NCBI GenBank assembly: GCA_011317545.1
Contig: WUJK01000002.1
Span: 4,216,001-4,280,000 of the forward strand
DNA: 64,000 nucleotides
Source: Coniella vitis
Taxonomy: Eukaryota; Ascomycota; Sordariomycetes; Diaporthales; Schizoparmaceae
Direction of reading: 5' to 3'
A model generated the notes under the pieces. The model worked only from the letters and a program-made list of their open reading frames with translations, was not told the origin of the DNA and did no database searches. Of the stretch, positions 11,804-23,600 are shown piece by piece (position 1 is the first letter of the stretch; each line of letters starts with the position of its first letter). Made by a program: the position numbers and the translations under genes.

Positions 11804-13725
11804 CTACATAAAGACCTTGTGTAACCACCTCCGCCATGTAGGCATTGCGGCGACCTCTGCCCGATAAGCGTTTATTTCGTCCCAGTCGAGTTCCCGCCGG
11901 TTCGAGTCCACGTCAATGTCGTGCGTGCGCAGCCAGCCCTGGCGTTTCCAGGCGAAGCCGGCAATCCAAAAGACAATAACGACGGGCGCGGCGAGGTAGG
12001 ACTGGAAGAAGCCCTGCGCGTCGTTGATGCCGCCAGTGGGTGGCGCTATAGCGACATAGAACTAGTTCAAGAGTTTTTGGAATTAGACAATGAGAGGTTT
12101 CTGGGGAAGAAGTAGTCATAGAGATGCTGGAAAAGGGAGAACATACCTGAGCAATCAAGACCAAAACGACAAGAATAAGACCTAGGTAGCTACCGTAGAC
12201 GCCACCAATTGCCCTGAAGGGTATCTCATCGAGAGTGTGACCTGCCCTCTTCCAAGCCGTGCGGAAGCGAATATGTGCCAAGCAGATGCTCCCCCACGTA
12301 AACAGCGCGGCGAGACCAGACAATGCCTGTAGCCAGTCAAAGACGGTCGGTCCAGAGGCACTAAGGTTGATATAGGCCAGACAACCGAATAAGAGAATGA
12401 CGGCGACACTGAAAAGAGGCCGGCCTGAGCGATCAATGTAGGTGAAGATTTTGGGCGCGTAACCCTGCTGTGCAAGGGCTGTGAGGGTTCGGGAGCCGCC
12501 ATACACGCTGCTCACGCCAATCGAAAGAACAGAAACCAAGATTATAACGTTCATGAAGGAATCAAACCCCGTAAGACCGGCATATTTTCCAACCAGGACA
12601 AATGGCGAGGCATTGACATCGGCAATTTGGTTTGCGCCCAGCAGGTTCTGGTCAGTGGAGGGGATGAGCAGGCCCACAAAGAAGAGTCCGAGAATGTAAA
12701 AGAGGGTGATACGCCAAAATACTTGCTTGATGGCGCCAGGCAGACTCTTGACGGGATTCTGAGCCTCTGCAGCGGCAAGACCCACGAGCTCGGTGCCAGA
12801 AAAGGCAAAGGCGGCAGTGACAAAGACGGAACAGAAGCCTCGGAAACCATGGCGGAAGGCGCCGGGGTCGTACCAAAGGCGGGCACCCCAGTAATGGTCG
12901 TACTCGCCGTTGCTGGGTCCACCGCCAAGGACGAGGACAAACGCGATGATGATGAAGATGACAGTGGCGGAGAGCTTGAGAAGCGAGGCCCAGAACTCTT
13001 CCTCGGCGTAGCCTAGTGCACCAAAGACGTTGACAAGGATAATGAGAGCCAAGAATACCGAGATCCACACGGCCACGGAGATGTTGGGGTTCCAGTACTG
13101 GATGGTGAGACCGCAGACGGTCAGTTCGAGAGGGAGGACAACGGCCCATTGGAAAACATAGTTCCAGCCCTGTGGTCGCACAAAAGGCCTCGCGTCAGCG
13201 CTAGAAAAGAAACAGTCTCTGGGTCAAGGGGGATGGAGGGGAATTCCGTACCATGGCAAAGCCCCAGCTGGGGTCGATGAATCGTGCCGAGTAGGTGTAG
13301 AAGCCGCCCGATACGGGATACATGACGGCCAGCTCGCCGAGGGCGTAGACGACGTTAAACATCATAATACCGATAATCAGAAAGTCAATGAGGAGCGAGG
13401 CAGGGCCGCCAGTGGACAGCGCCTTGCCCGAGCCGACGTAGAAGCCGGCACCTATGCTGCCCCCAATGGCAATCATGTGGAGGTGGCGCGTCTTGAGAGA
13501 GCGATCGAGCTCGACGATGCCGCGGCCATAGTCGCGCTTCTTGAAACTATCCCCCGAGACGCCTAGGCGCGTCAGCAGCGGCTCGTTGCGCACCTCATCG
13601 GCGACATTGCGCTTGTGGCCGTTGGGCTTGGCCTCGGGGGATGGATAGTCGGGCAGAAGGTCGCCGCGAGAGTGGGACGTGGTTGGTGCTGCTGCGCTAA
13701 AGTCTTTCTCTGGTTCTCTGTCCAT
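11804..13725 (-). CDS. Amino-acid permease, AAT/YAT family
   Basis: Predicted 584-aa proton-coupled amino-acid transporter of the plasma membrane. Exons on the minus strand are 13725-13252, 13169-12147 and 12061-11804; the introns (82 and 85 bp) are phase 0. After a hydrophilic N-terminus, residues 78-100 carry the family hallmark (LKTRHLHMIAIGGSIGAGF), followed by about twelve hydrophobic helices. The first junction restores DPSWGFAM-GWNY and the PLEL stretch, which is diagnostic of the AAT family. The cytoplasmic tail (GWLRTHDIDVDSNRRELDW) supports the third exon and the stop at 11804. The joining of all three exons is supported by protein continuity. The substrate cannot be read from sequence. 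Confidence 0.93.
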
Positions 13726-16700
13726 TGTGGCAGCTGGGAAAGCGTTGCGATTGCTGTTGCTGTTGCCGTTGCCGTTGCCGTTGCCGTCACCGTCGTCGGG
13801 GGTGCTAGCGAATCTTGGTATTGTGTCGTGAACTTTTGTGTTGTGTGGTAATGATGATTGGTGAGAAAGATTCTAGTTGATGATGTTGTAGAATGAGTTG
13901 GAGAGGACAGAGAAAGAAGGGTGGGCGAGAAGATAGAGACAGGACGCCCGGTCTAGGACGGCGATGACAATGGTGATTTGACCGAGTCATACGAGCAGAA
14001 AAGGATGATGGGTGCCGATGGGCGCCGATCAGTTGGGGGCACACGTGAGCGTGAGGGTGAGCCTCAGAGGGATAGAGGACTTTTGTCGACAAGGCAACGG
14101 GCCGAACAGGGAAGGCGCTATTCTGTGATGGAAGCATTCTCGAAGGCAAGTGGGCGTGCGACTCGCGACTGCCATTCCGCAGTTGTTGGTCGCTCCATGG
14201 CAGCAGCACGAGGCGATCGCGTCGGTCACACTGGGCGTCTGTTCGTCCCTGGCGCCATATCAAGCTTTCCAACTCGAGGCCTGTGTGGCTCCCAAGACGG
14301 CACTGTTTGCGTGCCCAGTACGCCGTCGAACAACATGGCTGCCCAAGTGCTTGACCAAGGGCGCACTTGGGGCCAAGAGTTGCCGAGATACTATCCATGT
14401 AGCTCAGCGTAGCTCCCGAGTGGTTGGGCCATCCACGGCCGACGAGCCACCAGTTGTGGTTTTAATTCGAGCGAAGCTTGTTTTGATATATTGCATCGTT
14501 GGATTGGCGTGGTCACTTGCAGTGGTGAAACGAGTCAACCAAGAGACACTCGTCGCCTTCTACCAGTCGTTGCTATGCTGTACATAGTAACGCAATTACA
14601 GAGTACTAGTACGTATAGCAGCCCCACCATTACAAGGTCCAGGTACCCACCTCTCCCAAGTGCGGGGGCGGGGACTCTGTGGGGCTCGGCTAGAGAAGGT
14701 TGCCAGGTGCTTTGTACCAAAGTATCCAGACACCTCCGCTCATGTCATAGTAGGTATGCGTAGTACAATACTAAGATGGGCAAACGAACCGGCCAAGTCG
14801 GAAGTCGTCGGGTATTCTTGCGCGGATGCAGGTGGTCAATTTGCAGCAGCCAGCCAGCCACCGACATCATCATGCGCTTGCCATTTCTGCCCGTTTCCAT
14901 CATTGATTGATCGCAGGATTGCACGAGTTGCTCGAGTCCTGCCCTCGTGCCACGCTGTAACCCGTCGCACGTATTGCGTCGGTGGGATGCGGCTCAACCA
15001 GTCGGATTGTCAATCTGCTATATTCTATTCTCATTGAAAACAAAAAAAAAAAAATTCTTTGTCTTCCGTTCGCGTCACCCGCTTGGTGTTTGCGTGTGTT
15101 ACATCACCTTGACGGCACATTCGTGGTTGAGCCCCCTGAGAATACTTGGGTAGCTGCTTACCTAAGTACTGCCTAGGTATTTTATCCATAGCATTATCTT
15201 GTCGCTCCAGCACGGGTGCCCATGGCTCACCCAATTATATTATATACTTTGGTTAACTAGATCGCAATTTCTTATCCATCAAGGACACCGCAATCATGGA
15301 CACCACAATCCCAGATCTCGACACACCAAGATTCTCATACAGAAATAAACCGTTGTCGTATTACTGACAAGAAACTGTTTTGTTGAGAAACAATGACTGG
15401 GTGAATCCTCCAGGGCATTTGTAACGAGCGTGTCCGCGATAGGCCAAAACGCTCGCCAAATCTCCTTGTGGCCGGCGTATACTAATAAAGAAATCCTAGA
15501 ATACCTCCCATCTCGCAGCAAATGGTCCAAGATCCGGACCCAACGCCCTGACTTTGTGGTGATCGTGGCTCCCATGACAAGCAAGCACTGCTTGGATCTC
15601 GAACCGCATCCTTAACTCCTTTACACCACAAGCAATAAGCCAACTTCTCATTAGCTCTCCATGACCACTTGAATCGCCATGTGTCTCTTGCTCCGTCTAT
15701 AGCGTGGCAGTACAAGAGCCACATGGGCGGTGGGGGCTTTTGCCAAGCGGCTGTCGCCGAAACAGACAAAAAGAAGGGGCGTAAAAAAAGAAAGAAAGAA
15801 AAACACAAAAAAGGAAAAGGAAAAAGAAAGAAAAAAAGAAAAGAGAAAGAAGGGAGAAGAAAGAAAAAAGAAAATAAGGAGTTCTCCAGCTGAGCCCATA
15901 ACCGGATACATCACGCGTCATAATTTGTATTCACTGACCCCATGGCTGTGTTCACTTGTCTGTGCAACCTTTGGCCGTCCGGGGCGGCCTTCTCGTCCTC
16001 GTGTCGCTTGCCTTTTCGCCTCTGGCTTTTGAGACACTGGCAACACCAATATTGTGGTTTTGTTGTTTCGAGTCTGCAGAAACGCGCCTCCTTTGGGATG
16101 TGGCATAAGATCCACGCTTTGATTAAGATGGCATTCAACAGAGTTGGGGGAGTACTGATTGGCCCGTTGTGCCCTCAAACTTGCTCGTTTCTGAATCAGA
16201 CAGTTGCCAAGATCTCAGAGTAGCAGTTTCGCTCTTTTTATCCTATCATATAACTGTATTTGTAAATGGCAGGGCTTCCGCTGGCCGTGCGTACGTGATT
16301 GGTGAGTCTAGTAAAAAGGGTATATAAAGCAAGTTCAGTCGGACTAACTGACTATAACTATTCAGTATCCCGTAGGTATATCATTAAAGGAGAAGGGGAG
16401 GGGGGGAGGGGAAAAAAACAAAGCATTGCTACTTTTTCTTTCCCCAGGACCTGTGTACAACATTGGAGATACGTGAGCAGCATTCACACCAAGGGAATGA
16501 TTCAGTTCCCATCAAGACCCCTTTTGAGTCAAAAGACTTGATCACCTGGTTGTTCCCACTCATCTTTGGAAAACCGCTCCCCATATCCAGCAATGTTTGC
16601 GTTTCTTGAGCCCTCCTCAGATCATATACCACCGGCAATATCATTATCTCTCAAAGTAACCTGACTCTTAGACCCTTAACGTTCGATAGACTATTCGATG

Positions 16701-16781
16701 ACAGACGAGAATAACCAATAAAAGATAAATACACATAACCAAACAAATGTCCATCACTTCCGTCCATCCCCATCCACCATC
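13726..16781. other. Intergenic stretch upstream of the permease
   Basis: The permease leader includes a GTTGCC/GTTGCT repeat at about 13745-13790. A 9-mer TACATAGTA copy lies at 14581-14589. A nearly pure purine tract spans about 15770-15890. A TATATAAA box is at 16321. I saw no convincing gene: frames of 75-145 codons exist but have no recognisable content. Confidence 0.5.
15770..15890. repeat. Polypurine tract, about 120 bp
   Basis: Almost entirely A and G on the + strand (AAAG/GAAA/GGAA permutations). It is low-complexity sequence and the minus strand is a matching polypyrimidine tract. Confidence 0.8.
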
Positions 16782-16954
16782 ATGAAGCAACAACAGTCCA
16801 CGCGCGCGAACAGATTACAACCGCAACTCTCCCTCCCCACCGTAGACGAAACCGAGACCGAGACACCACCTCTGTATATAGAAACTCCGCAACATGTATC
16901 CAGCAGCAAATGCACCTCGCCACTCCACAAATCACCATCACCACCATCTCCACG

Positions 16955-16987
<33 letters not shown>

Positions 16988-17854
16988 GCGCACCATGAGC
17001 TCACCACACGCGCTCCAGCCTCCATTACAAGCCTCATCGTCGAACCCAGTACCAACCGCAATGTACATAAGCAGCCCACCGCGCTTCAGCTCCTCCTTAC
17101 CTCCCTCCTCCTCCTCCTCTGTATCCAACAGCAACCGCGCAAGGAACGCTTGTGCCTCTGACACGGCTTCCGCGGGTTCGCGCAAAAGCATGCTCCCGCC
17201 GCATGTCCACGCCCATCTCAGTAGTACACACCCTCACCAGTAGTACCACCGTTACCACCACCCCCACCGCTCGCGAAGGCCTTCGGCGCCTCGGCTTGGG
17301 CCGCAAGAGTCGGTGTCTCGAGCCGGTGCTCGAGCGGCCGCGGCCTCGGGCCCACCGCCACCAGAGATACGTCTCAACAACCACAATCTCCCCGCTGATT
17401 CGTATCCCGCGCACTCGAACTCAACGACAACAGCCATAGGCAGCGATAGCAACGGCGAGGGCCATGGCAATGGCAGTGGCAGTGGCAATGAGAGCAATAC
17501 CCACAACAATAACACCACCAACGGCATTAACCCCAACGCTACAAACATCAACAACAACAGCAGCAGCAGCAGCTCAGCAACTCCCTACACTCGCCAAGAA
17601 GAAATGACAATGCTGCCCCCTCCGCCGGCCCCCGCTTTCGTCGCATCAGAATACGACACGTGGTACCGCCATGAAGGATGCTACATGTGCTTTTGTCGAA
17701 AGAAAGGGTGCTGTTGCTGTGATTGGGCTGCCATGAAGAAGAAGAAGAAGAGGAAGAAGAACCATCACCATAAGAACAATACCAGCCACACCAATAGCGA
17801 TATAGATACCCAGGATAGCAATGGTGCTGACGGCGGTGCTACTACTGGTGACGG

Positions 17855-17888
<34 letters not shown>

Positions 17889-18044
17889 TGTTGTGTGTGT
17901 GTTGCGAGTGCTCCATGGAAAAGGATTGTTGTTGCTGTGACTGTGAAGCGAGGAAGGGTTGTGGATGTTTTGGGTGAAAGATCTCTCTACCTACCACGTG
18001 TCCTTCAACAGAACATTTTCGAGAAAACCGAATGGTCATCCTAG
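16782..18044 (+). CDS. Hypothetical low-complexity, Cys-rich protein (interrupted frame)
   Basis: Not recognised. ATG 16782 sits in a good context (CACCATCATG) and opens 153 codons rich in Gln, Ser and Pro, with 11 Gln from a CAA repeat. The frame meets TAG at 17241. The same frame is then open again to 18044: Asn/Ser/His-rich, a Cys cluster (GCYMCFCRKKGCCCC, near 17680-17720), a poly-Lys patch, then poly-Asp from a GATGAC repeat. An 87-bp intron (17221-17307, GTAGTA..CAAG, frame-preserving) would remove the TAG; readthrough, or a pseudogene, are alternatives. After the Asp run a second, Cys-rich frame (17888-17977) looks more protein-like than the annotated tail, so the true C-terminus may be there. 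Treat the model as provisional. Confidence 0.35.
16955..16987. repeat. (CAA)n trinucleotide repeat
   Basis: Eleven CAA codons in a row inside the hypothetical frame at 16782, giving an 11-Gln run. Confidence 0.9.
17851..17889. repeat. (GATGAC)n hexanucleotide repeat
   Basis: Alternating GAT and GAC codons encode poly-Asp in the main frame. The reading frame that looks plausible shifts by two after this repeat, so repeat-length change or slippage could explain the discrepancy. Confidence 0.85.
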
Positions 18045-18476
18045 AGTTGTCCTTTGACGTTTATCCCACTTCTTGGTGCGAGAGCTTTTGCTGGGTACCA
18101 TTGAGAGTCACCAGGCCCGGGAACAGAGGAAGGAAGTGGATTGGGTGCTACGTCTCGAATAAAGTTGGAGCGAAAAGACTGGAGATTTGTATCACACAAG
18201 TGCATGAAAGAGTGTAGTAGAATAGGATCCTGGACATATCGTAAAATATAAATGTGTGTGTCTGTGTGTGTGTGTGTAGATATGTCCACAGAAGCAACTA
18301 GCTCACAAAAGAGCAGTATACATCGTATTCTCACGGACGTTTCCCTTGTAACTTTGCCATTGCCTTGATGAACGAAACGAACAAAATTTAGATACAGAAC
18401 AAGTCCCAGGCTGAACGAACATCCATCAGAAACACTGCTGCCACTCCCTCGAGCCTGGTCCCTTTTCCCCAGTCTC
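18045..18476. other. Converging 3' flanks
   Basis: Between the Cys-rich frame (+) and the thioredoxin-fold gene (-). It contains a short GT microsatellite near 18253-18277. No gene was seen. Confidence 0.5.
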
Positions 18477-19331
18477 TCACTCCACATCCACAAACTTGTC
18501 CAGCTTTTCCTGATCATACACATCTCCTTCCACCAGGCTCGACCACGTCTAGGCAATTGACACAAGATTAGCATTCAGACCAGAACATCGTAACCGCCCG
18601 TTTCCAAAGTTTCTCCACCGTTGCCGAATGTCACTATTCAACAAGACTCATCCTGTTTGGAAGAAGAAGAAGAAGAAGAAGAAAGAAGATCACAACGAGG
18701 GAAGGCATGGTGCTTCAAGTAAAGAAAGAGAAAAAATAAAATAAAAAAAAGAGAAGAGAACAAAAAGAAGAAACAGAGAAGAGAAGAGACGTGTACTTAC
18801 CCCAGCCGGGGTCACCTTATACAGCGTAGGCAACGCAGGCACGCCCCATTGTCTCCACGGGTTATCCGCTTTACGCCATCTAATGGTTGATCAAGAGTAG
18901 AGTGATTAGTTAGTCTTTGCGATCTGGTAGATTCTGCAATGCTTTATTGATGGGTCAAAAGGAAGTCAACTGTGTTTCGCAGGGGCTCGCCCATTTTCCA
19001 GAATGCTCAAAATTCCCTTTCAACTTACAAACACCCATACGTCAACCATCACAAAGTCCATCACTTGAAACCAGAAGAGGGGAAAAAGAAAAAAAAAGAC
19101 TTTTTAAGAAACTCACGTCTCTCGGTCCCCAGCATGGTACACCCCCAACTCCAACCCACCCTTTCCACCAAACTTCCTCTCCACAAACGGTTCCGCAGCC
19201 CGACAATCACCACACCACGACACCCCGTCCTCTCGCAGACTGGCATAGACAATGAAAAACTGCGGTGTGTTGGTAGAAGCTGCTGTCGCGGCTGCTGCGG
19301 CTGCGATGGCTGTGGGGCTGGAGAGAGACAT
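18477..19331 (-). CDS. Thioredoxin-fold protein, TXNDC17/DUF953 family
   Basis: Predicted 121-aa cytosolic TRP14-like redox protein, the usual size for the family. Minus-strand exons are 19331-19117, 18879-18801 and 18548-18477. Introns are 237 bp (GTGAGT) and 252 bp (GTAAGT), long for this region; the second carries a GAAGAA repeat. The N-terminus is Ala-rich, then FFIVYASLREDGVSWCGDC. The redox pair would be Cys40 and Cys43; family members usually read WCPDC, so Gly41 replaces Pro. Exon 2 supplies WRKADNPWRQWGVPALPTLY, with the conserved cis-Pro segment (VPALPTL). Exon 3 ends KLDKFVDVE. Frame and family continuity across both junctions are good. The physiological substrate is unknown. Confidence 0.88.
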
Positions 19332-20160
19332 CTTTTGACCTCGAACTAGTGGCTTTTCTTTATTTCTTATGACTTGTGGCGAGCAGCTTTTTCTTTTCTT
19401 TTTCTTTTTCTTTTCTGTCTCTGGTGCTCGAAGGAACGAGATAGCGAGGCAAAAAAAAAAAAAAAAAAAAAAAGGAAAGAAAAGCGAAGCCCTCTTCGAA
19501 ATCCTAATTGGTTGGTGTGAGAGTGAGGAAAAGAAGAGGAAATGATGCAGATTTGTTGTAGAAGCTTTTTGCCGGGGCGGGGATCCACAGCTCAAGGTCT
19601 ATTCGATACGCGATTGTCCGTTGCTGCGATTGGAAGAACAAAGTGCCTATGTGCACAGTTAACTCGGCTATGGCCTATGCAGCCGGATTTCGGCGCCCGA
19701 AAGGAAAAGTCCAGTTGTATTCTTAACGTCGCTGTCTAACTACCTTATTATAGCGCCTCCCGAAGGGCATATTTTTACAGAGAGGGACGAGTGGAGTAGC
19801 CACTTTTTCGCTTGACAAAGGAAAGTGTACATTGAAGTACAGAATTGTTCCGCTTACAAATTTTGATCCACTTTCCTCCAATCAGATTTCTTTATTCCCA
19901 GTACCGGAGAGTCCATTTTCCCTCCCTAGTTTTAGTATAATATTACTAAATCCAGCCCGGAAATAAATAATAGGAAAAACTCTAAGAGAAAACCTATTAT
20001 AATTGGGTACTATTTTTGAAGCTATTCCCTAAATAGTAGTGCCCCGGTATATTGCTGACGGGCAGTACTCTAGTTGCGTGGGGTAGAAGTTTTTGCTTGT
20101 TTCGGGGGGGTGGAAAGGCCCCATCGTACTGTTGTCGACGGTACGCGCCGGGTTAAAAAA
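19332..20160. other. AT-rich intergenic stretch
   Basis: Begins with the leader of the thioredoxin-fold gene and a 23-bp poly-A run (19451-19473). From about 19740 to 20060 it is TpA-rich and may be repeat-derived (RIP-like). No gene was found. Confidence 0.5.
19451..19473. repeat. poly-A homopolymer, 23 bp
   Basis: Uninterrupted A run (poly-T on the minus strand) about 120 bp upstream of the thioredoxin-fold start codon, probably in its promoter or leader. Confidence 0.95.
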
Positions 20161-20233
20161 GCCACTAGCAGGATTTGAACCTACAACCTGAAAACAGGCA
20201 ACCAGGTGTTTTAACCACTACACCATAGTGGAA
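20161..20233 (-). pseudogene. tRNA-like sequence / tRNA pseudogene
   Basis: Read on the minus strand, this 73-nt segment has a perfect pol III A box (TGGTGTAGTGG), a good B box (GGTTCAAATCC), a TpsiC arm that pairs (GTAGG/CCTGC), a D arm (GGTG/CACC), and six of seven acceptor pairs (CCACTA/TAGTGG) with a mismatch at the outermost pair. A T6 terminator follows at once. The anticodon arm does not fold canonically: the only stem is CCTG-TTTT-CAGG and the spacing is wrong, so no anticodon can be assigned. I therefore call a decayed tRNA or a tRNA-derived element. The surrounding AT-rich DNA supports relic status. Confidence 0.6.
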
Positions 20234-20667
20234 GGAAAAGTCCAGTAGTAGCCAGTAGGACTTAAAAGAGAGGGAGAGGGGAAAGAAAAAAAAAAATAGA
20301 AAAATTGAGAACCCTTCTAGTGGCACTATGGCGGGGCTGGTTCGCGTAACTTAAACTTGACTGCGTTTCCCAACCAGGGAGAGGATATTGCCATAGCAAG
20401 TACCGGCAGTTCGACGCGGAACAGACCTAGAGTAGGGACATGAAAGAGGGTTGACGAACAGAATTCATCACGAGTATACAGCTTTCTTCATGATTATTCA
20501 TTACTTTGCCTTGGGCAAGTATAACAGCCGTCCTTGAATTACCATTATCATAACTAGTCATTACGGCATAAGCACATACATATATTTACTTCTGCCCAAC
20601 CCAAGCTCAACAACACACAGGTAATCCACCATGCGAAACGTACGCTCTGTAATAACACACGAAAGGT

Positions 20668-23600
20668 CTAAACCGCACCATGCTTGAGGCTTGTCACCCT
20701 GCCAAGATGGAACCACCTCCTCCCCTGAGTGTGATGGTGATTTTGGTGCTGCTGCGTCTGCGGGGCATACGCATCATGCTGCTCAAACCCTTCTTGTGGC
20801 CCTCTTGCACCAGCACTCGAGTCTGGATGCAGCGGCACGCCTCCATTGTGTACACCAGCAGCCATTCTCACCAACCCAGTACCCAGTCCCGGACCGGTAT
20901 GTGTTGGCATCGTAGCAGACCTGGTAGGATTTCTGGCCATGTCACCGGCAGCCCCCATGCCCCCATCATATACTTGGTAGTGGTCCATAGTTGCGGATGC
21001 ACTCATACCAGTTCCCGGAACAATCCTTTTTCGCATAATAGGAGGCGGCGTAGCGGACATGTCTTCATCCACAACAAGGCTGCTGCGGTACTCCCATGTG
21101 GGTACACCAACCGCAGGTGCCACGGCGCTGTCTTTGCTTGCGGCAGGTGGAGGGAATGGAGAAGTTTCAGGTGGTACCGATACTGAAAGCTGAGGCCGTG
21201 GCGCTGTGGATCCCAAAGATCGGCGGAACAGTCTGGTCAGACCTCTGCTGCGAGGCCGGCTTGTAGACTGTGGCTGACTAGCGTGTGGAGGATAGTGCCT
21301 TGTTATTGTCACTGCTGCTGCTGCTGCTGCTGCTGCGGCAGTATTGTCTGGCTGCCTCTGTTGGCCCTGCACGTCTACAGGTGCTGCTGACCATGCGGTT
21401 TGGTTGTGGCCTTGTGAAACCACCCATCCCGCTGTGGATTGATCACTAGTTCCAGGTTGAAATGCGTCCAAGTCTTTGCTGGTAATCTCCATCCTCTCGT
21501 TCCTGACGACCGGTGCAATAGTATGCGTCTCTTGTGGCGAGTTTGGGAGCGATACGTGAGCATGAAGACTGGACCTTCTGTCTGGCATGTGCACTGGACC
21601 TTGTGGTTTGGATGTGGCCGCCTTTTGCGCAATATCTAGCATATCCAATGCACCAGACAGCGGAATGCCATTCGCAAGGTGCCCATTTCCGCCCATAGCA
21701 CCAAACATGTCCCTGGACTGCCACACGTCACCGTCGGATGGAAAACTAAAGAGATCTGGTGAACCTCGACTCTGCATTGCTGAAAAAGGACTAAACCTTG
21801 TTGGCGGCCTTGCTGTGCTGCCCTGGCTGGGTCGAAGACCCTCCCTCATCCAGTAGTCAAAACTTGAAGTATCGGAGCAGATCTCGTCGGCCTCGCTGCC
21901 CGAATCCCAGTCGTTCTTGAACCGAGATATTGTCGTCTCGTCTGCCGATCGCGGGCGGCGGATCGCGGGCAGCCGGTGTTCGTAATAAGCCGCTACTGAC
22001 GACTCTTGCCGCCCAGTAAAGGCAGTCACAGATGGCGGCTGTGCCACAGCAGTCGGTTGGAACCGCCACTGGCCACCGTCCTCTACGTCGATGCGGCTGA
22101 CAGTCGGGCGTGGCATCTCATGTTGCTCTACCGTTCCGTTTGTGATGACACTACGACCCTGCGTGTCTTCTGATACCCGACCGTGGTTCAGCATTGAGCT
22201 CGTCATTGTGTCGGGCGTCGGTGGAAGGCCTGCTTGATTCGAAGAACGATTGTTCGTTGTAGGTTTCCGCTTCCAATTCTCCTTGTCAATTTTGTCTATT
22301 GGGAATGGCAGTGGCTTGAGGACGTGCAAATTCTCCATGCTTCGTGCTTCCTTGTCAGCCAGCGGTCCTGACTCCAGTCCGGACTTTCTCAAAGAAGGCG
22401 AGTTGTCTACATCGCGGAGAGGCGAAAGTGTGGATCCAGCTTTGCTCATGTCCCTATCGGCCCCAGTCCGACTTGGAATCCTGCTGGTAGCCATGCCTTT
22501 GGTTGGCATCGAAACACTGCGCTGGGTACTGGCTGGAGGCTTGTATATGAAGCTGCGTGGAAGCTCGGTTGGCACAGAGAAATCTCGGTATTCTGCCTGT
22601 CCGTAGATGCTGGGAAAGGATGTTTCGCTGAGGACGCTCATGCTGGGGCTAACGAAGCCATGATTGTCCACTCTTGAGTCTGTCTTCATCAAGCTAACAA
22701 GGCTTTCCTGGTTGTTCAAGTAGACGTTGCGAAGATTTTCTGTACGATCAGTATGCTCTGTTAAGAAGCTGGGCATTCTGGATAGCTCGTGTTGATGGCC
22801 AGGCTGTGGCTCTTCAGCCGCGTTGGGTTTGTCCTGGTTCTCGGCGACTCCTGACATTGCGGGGCAGCCAGTGACATTAGAATGCTGGTTCCCGTTTGTT
22901 TGGAGCTGTTGGAGGATCTTCTGGTCGCGTAGCAGCAAGTCAATTCGGGCCTCAAGGGAGACAATCATCTCAACAGCTTCCTCGATGGCCTTGTCTCGCT
23001 GTTCCAGCTCTCGAATCATGTCCATACGAGACTGTTTGGCCTGCATCTTTTCGGCCTCTAGAGTCTCGATCCTCTCTTCAAGGACGGTCTGGCGCTCCCG
23101 TCTGTGGAACAGCTCCAGCTTGAGATCGAAATTCTGCTTGTGCAAAGTTGTCATGGTCTATGAGACACAAATGATATCAGCTTTAGACACTGTCACCTCA
23201 AGACCGAAGTGGGGGTGTACCTGTTCCATTTCTTTCAATCCTGGCCCTCGCTTCTTGTCGTCTCCATTACTAGTCGACGTAGCATCACCATCCTCAGCTG
23301 AAAAGGTAGCCGGCCGTGGAGGTGTTGCAGCAGCAGCATCAGCAGCAGCAGAATCTGATGGTTCGATGGTCGACGCGCCTGTTTCTCCAGCCAGTCTGGA
23401 CAGATTGCGCTGGATTTCGGATCTTCTTTCGCGTTGCAGCTTCTCTTGCAGCAGCGCGGATCGGGGGCCTTGCTCCAAGGTAGATGACGAATCTTTGCCG
23501 GCGGTAGTACTCTTGGAAACTGGAGTGGGTGGACGATCGCCAGGAACAGAAGCCATGGAGCTCTTTCTCAGAGACTGGCGAGAGGTGAGAGGTGAGCGTA

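Noticed and set aside
15942..16223. 93-codon ATG frame on +
   Set aside because: No homology that I recognise and low-complexity surroundings.
16754..17191. 145-codon minus-strand frame over the Cys-rich gene
   Set aside because: Poly-Cys and poly-Val come from the complement of the CAA repeat; the + frame has the better start context and tail.
19740..20060. Possible transposon relic in TpA-rich DNA
   Set aside because: Composition is suggestive but I found no terminal repeats or coding remnants, so no element was annotated.
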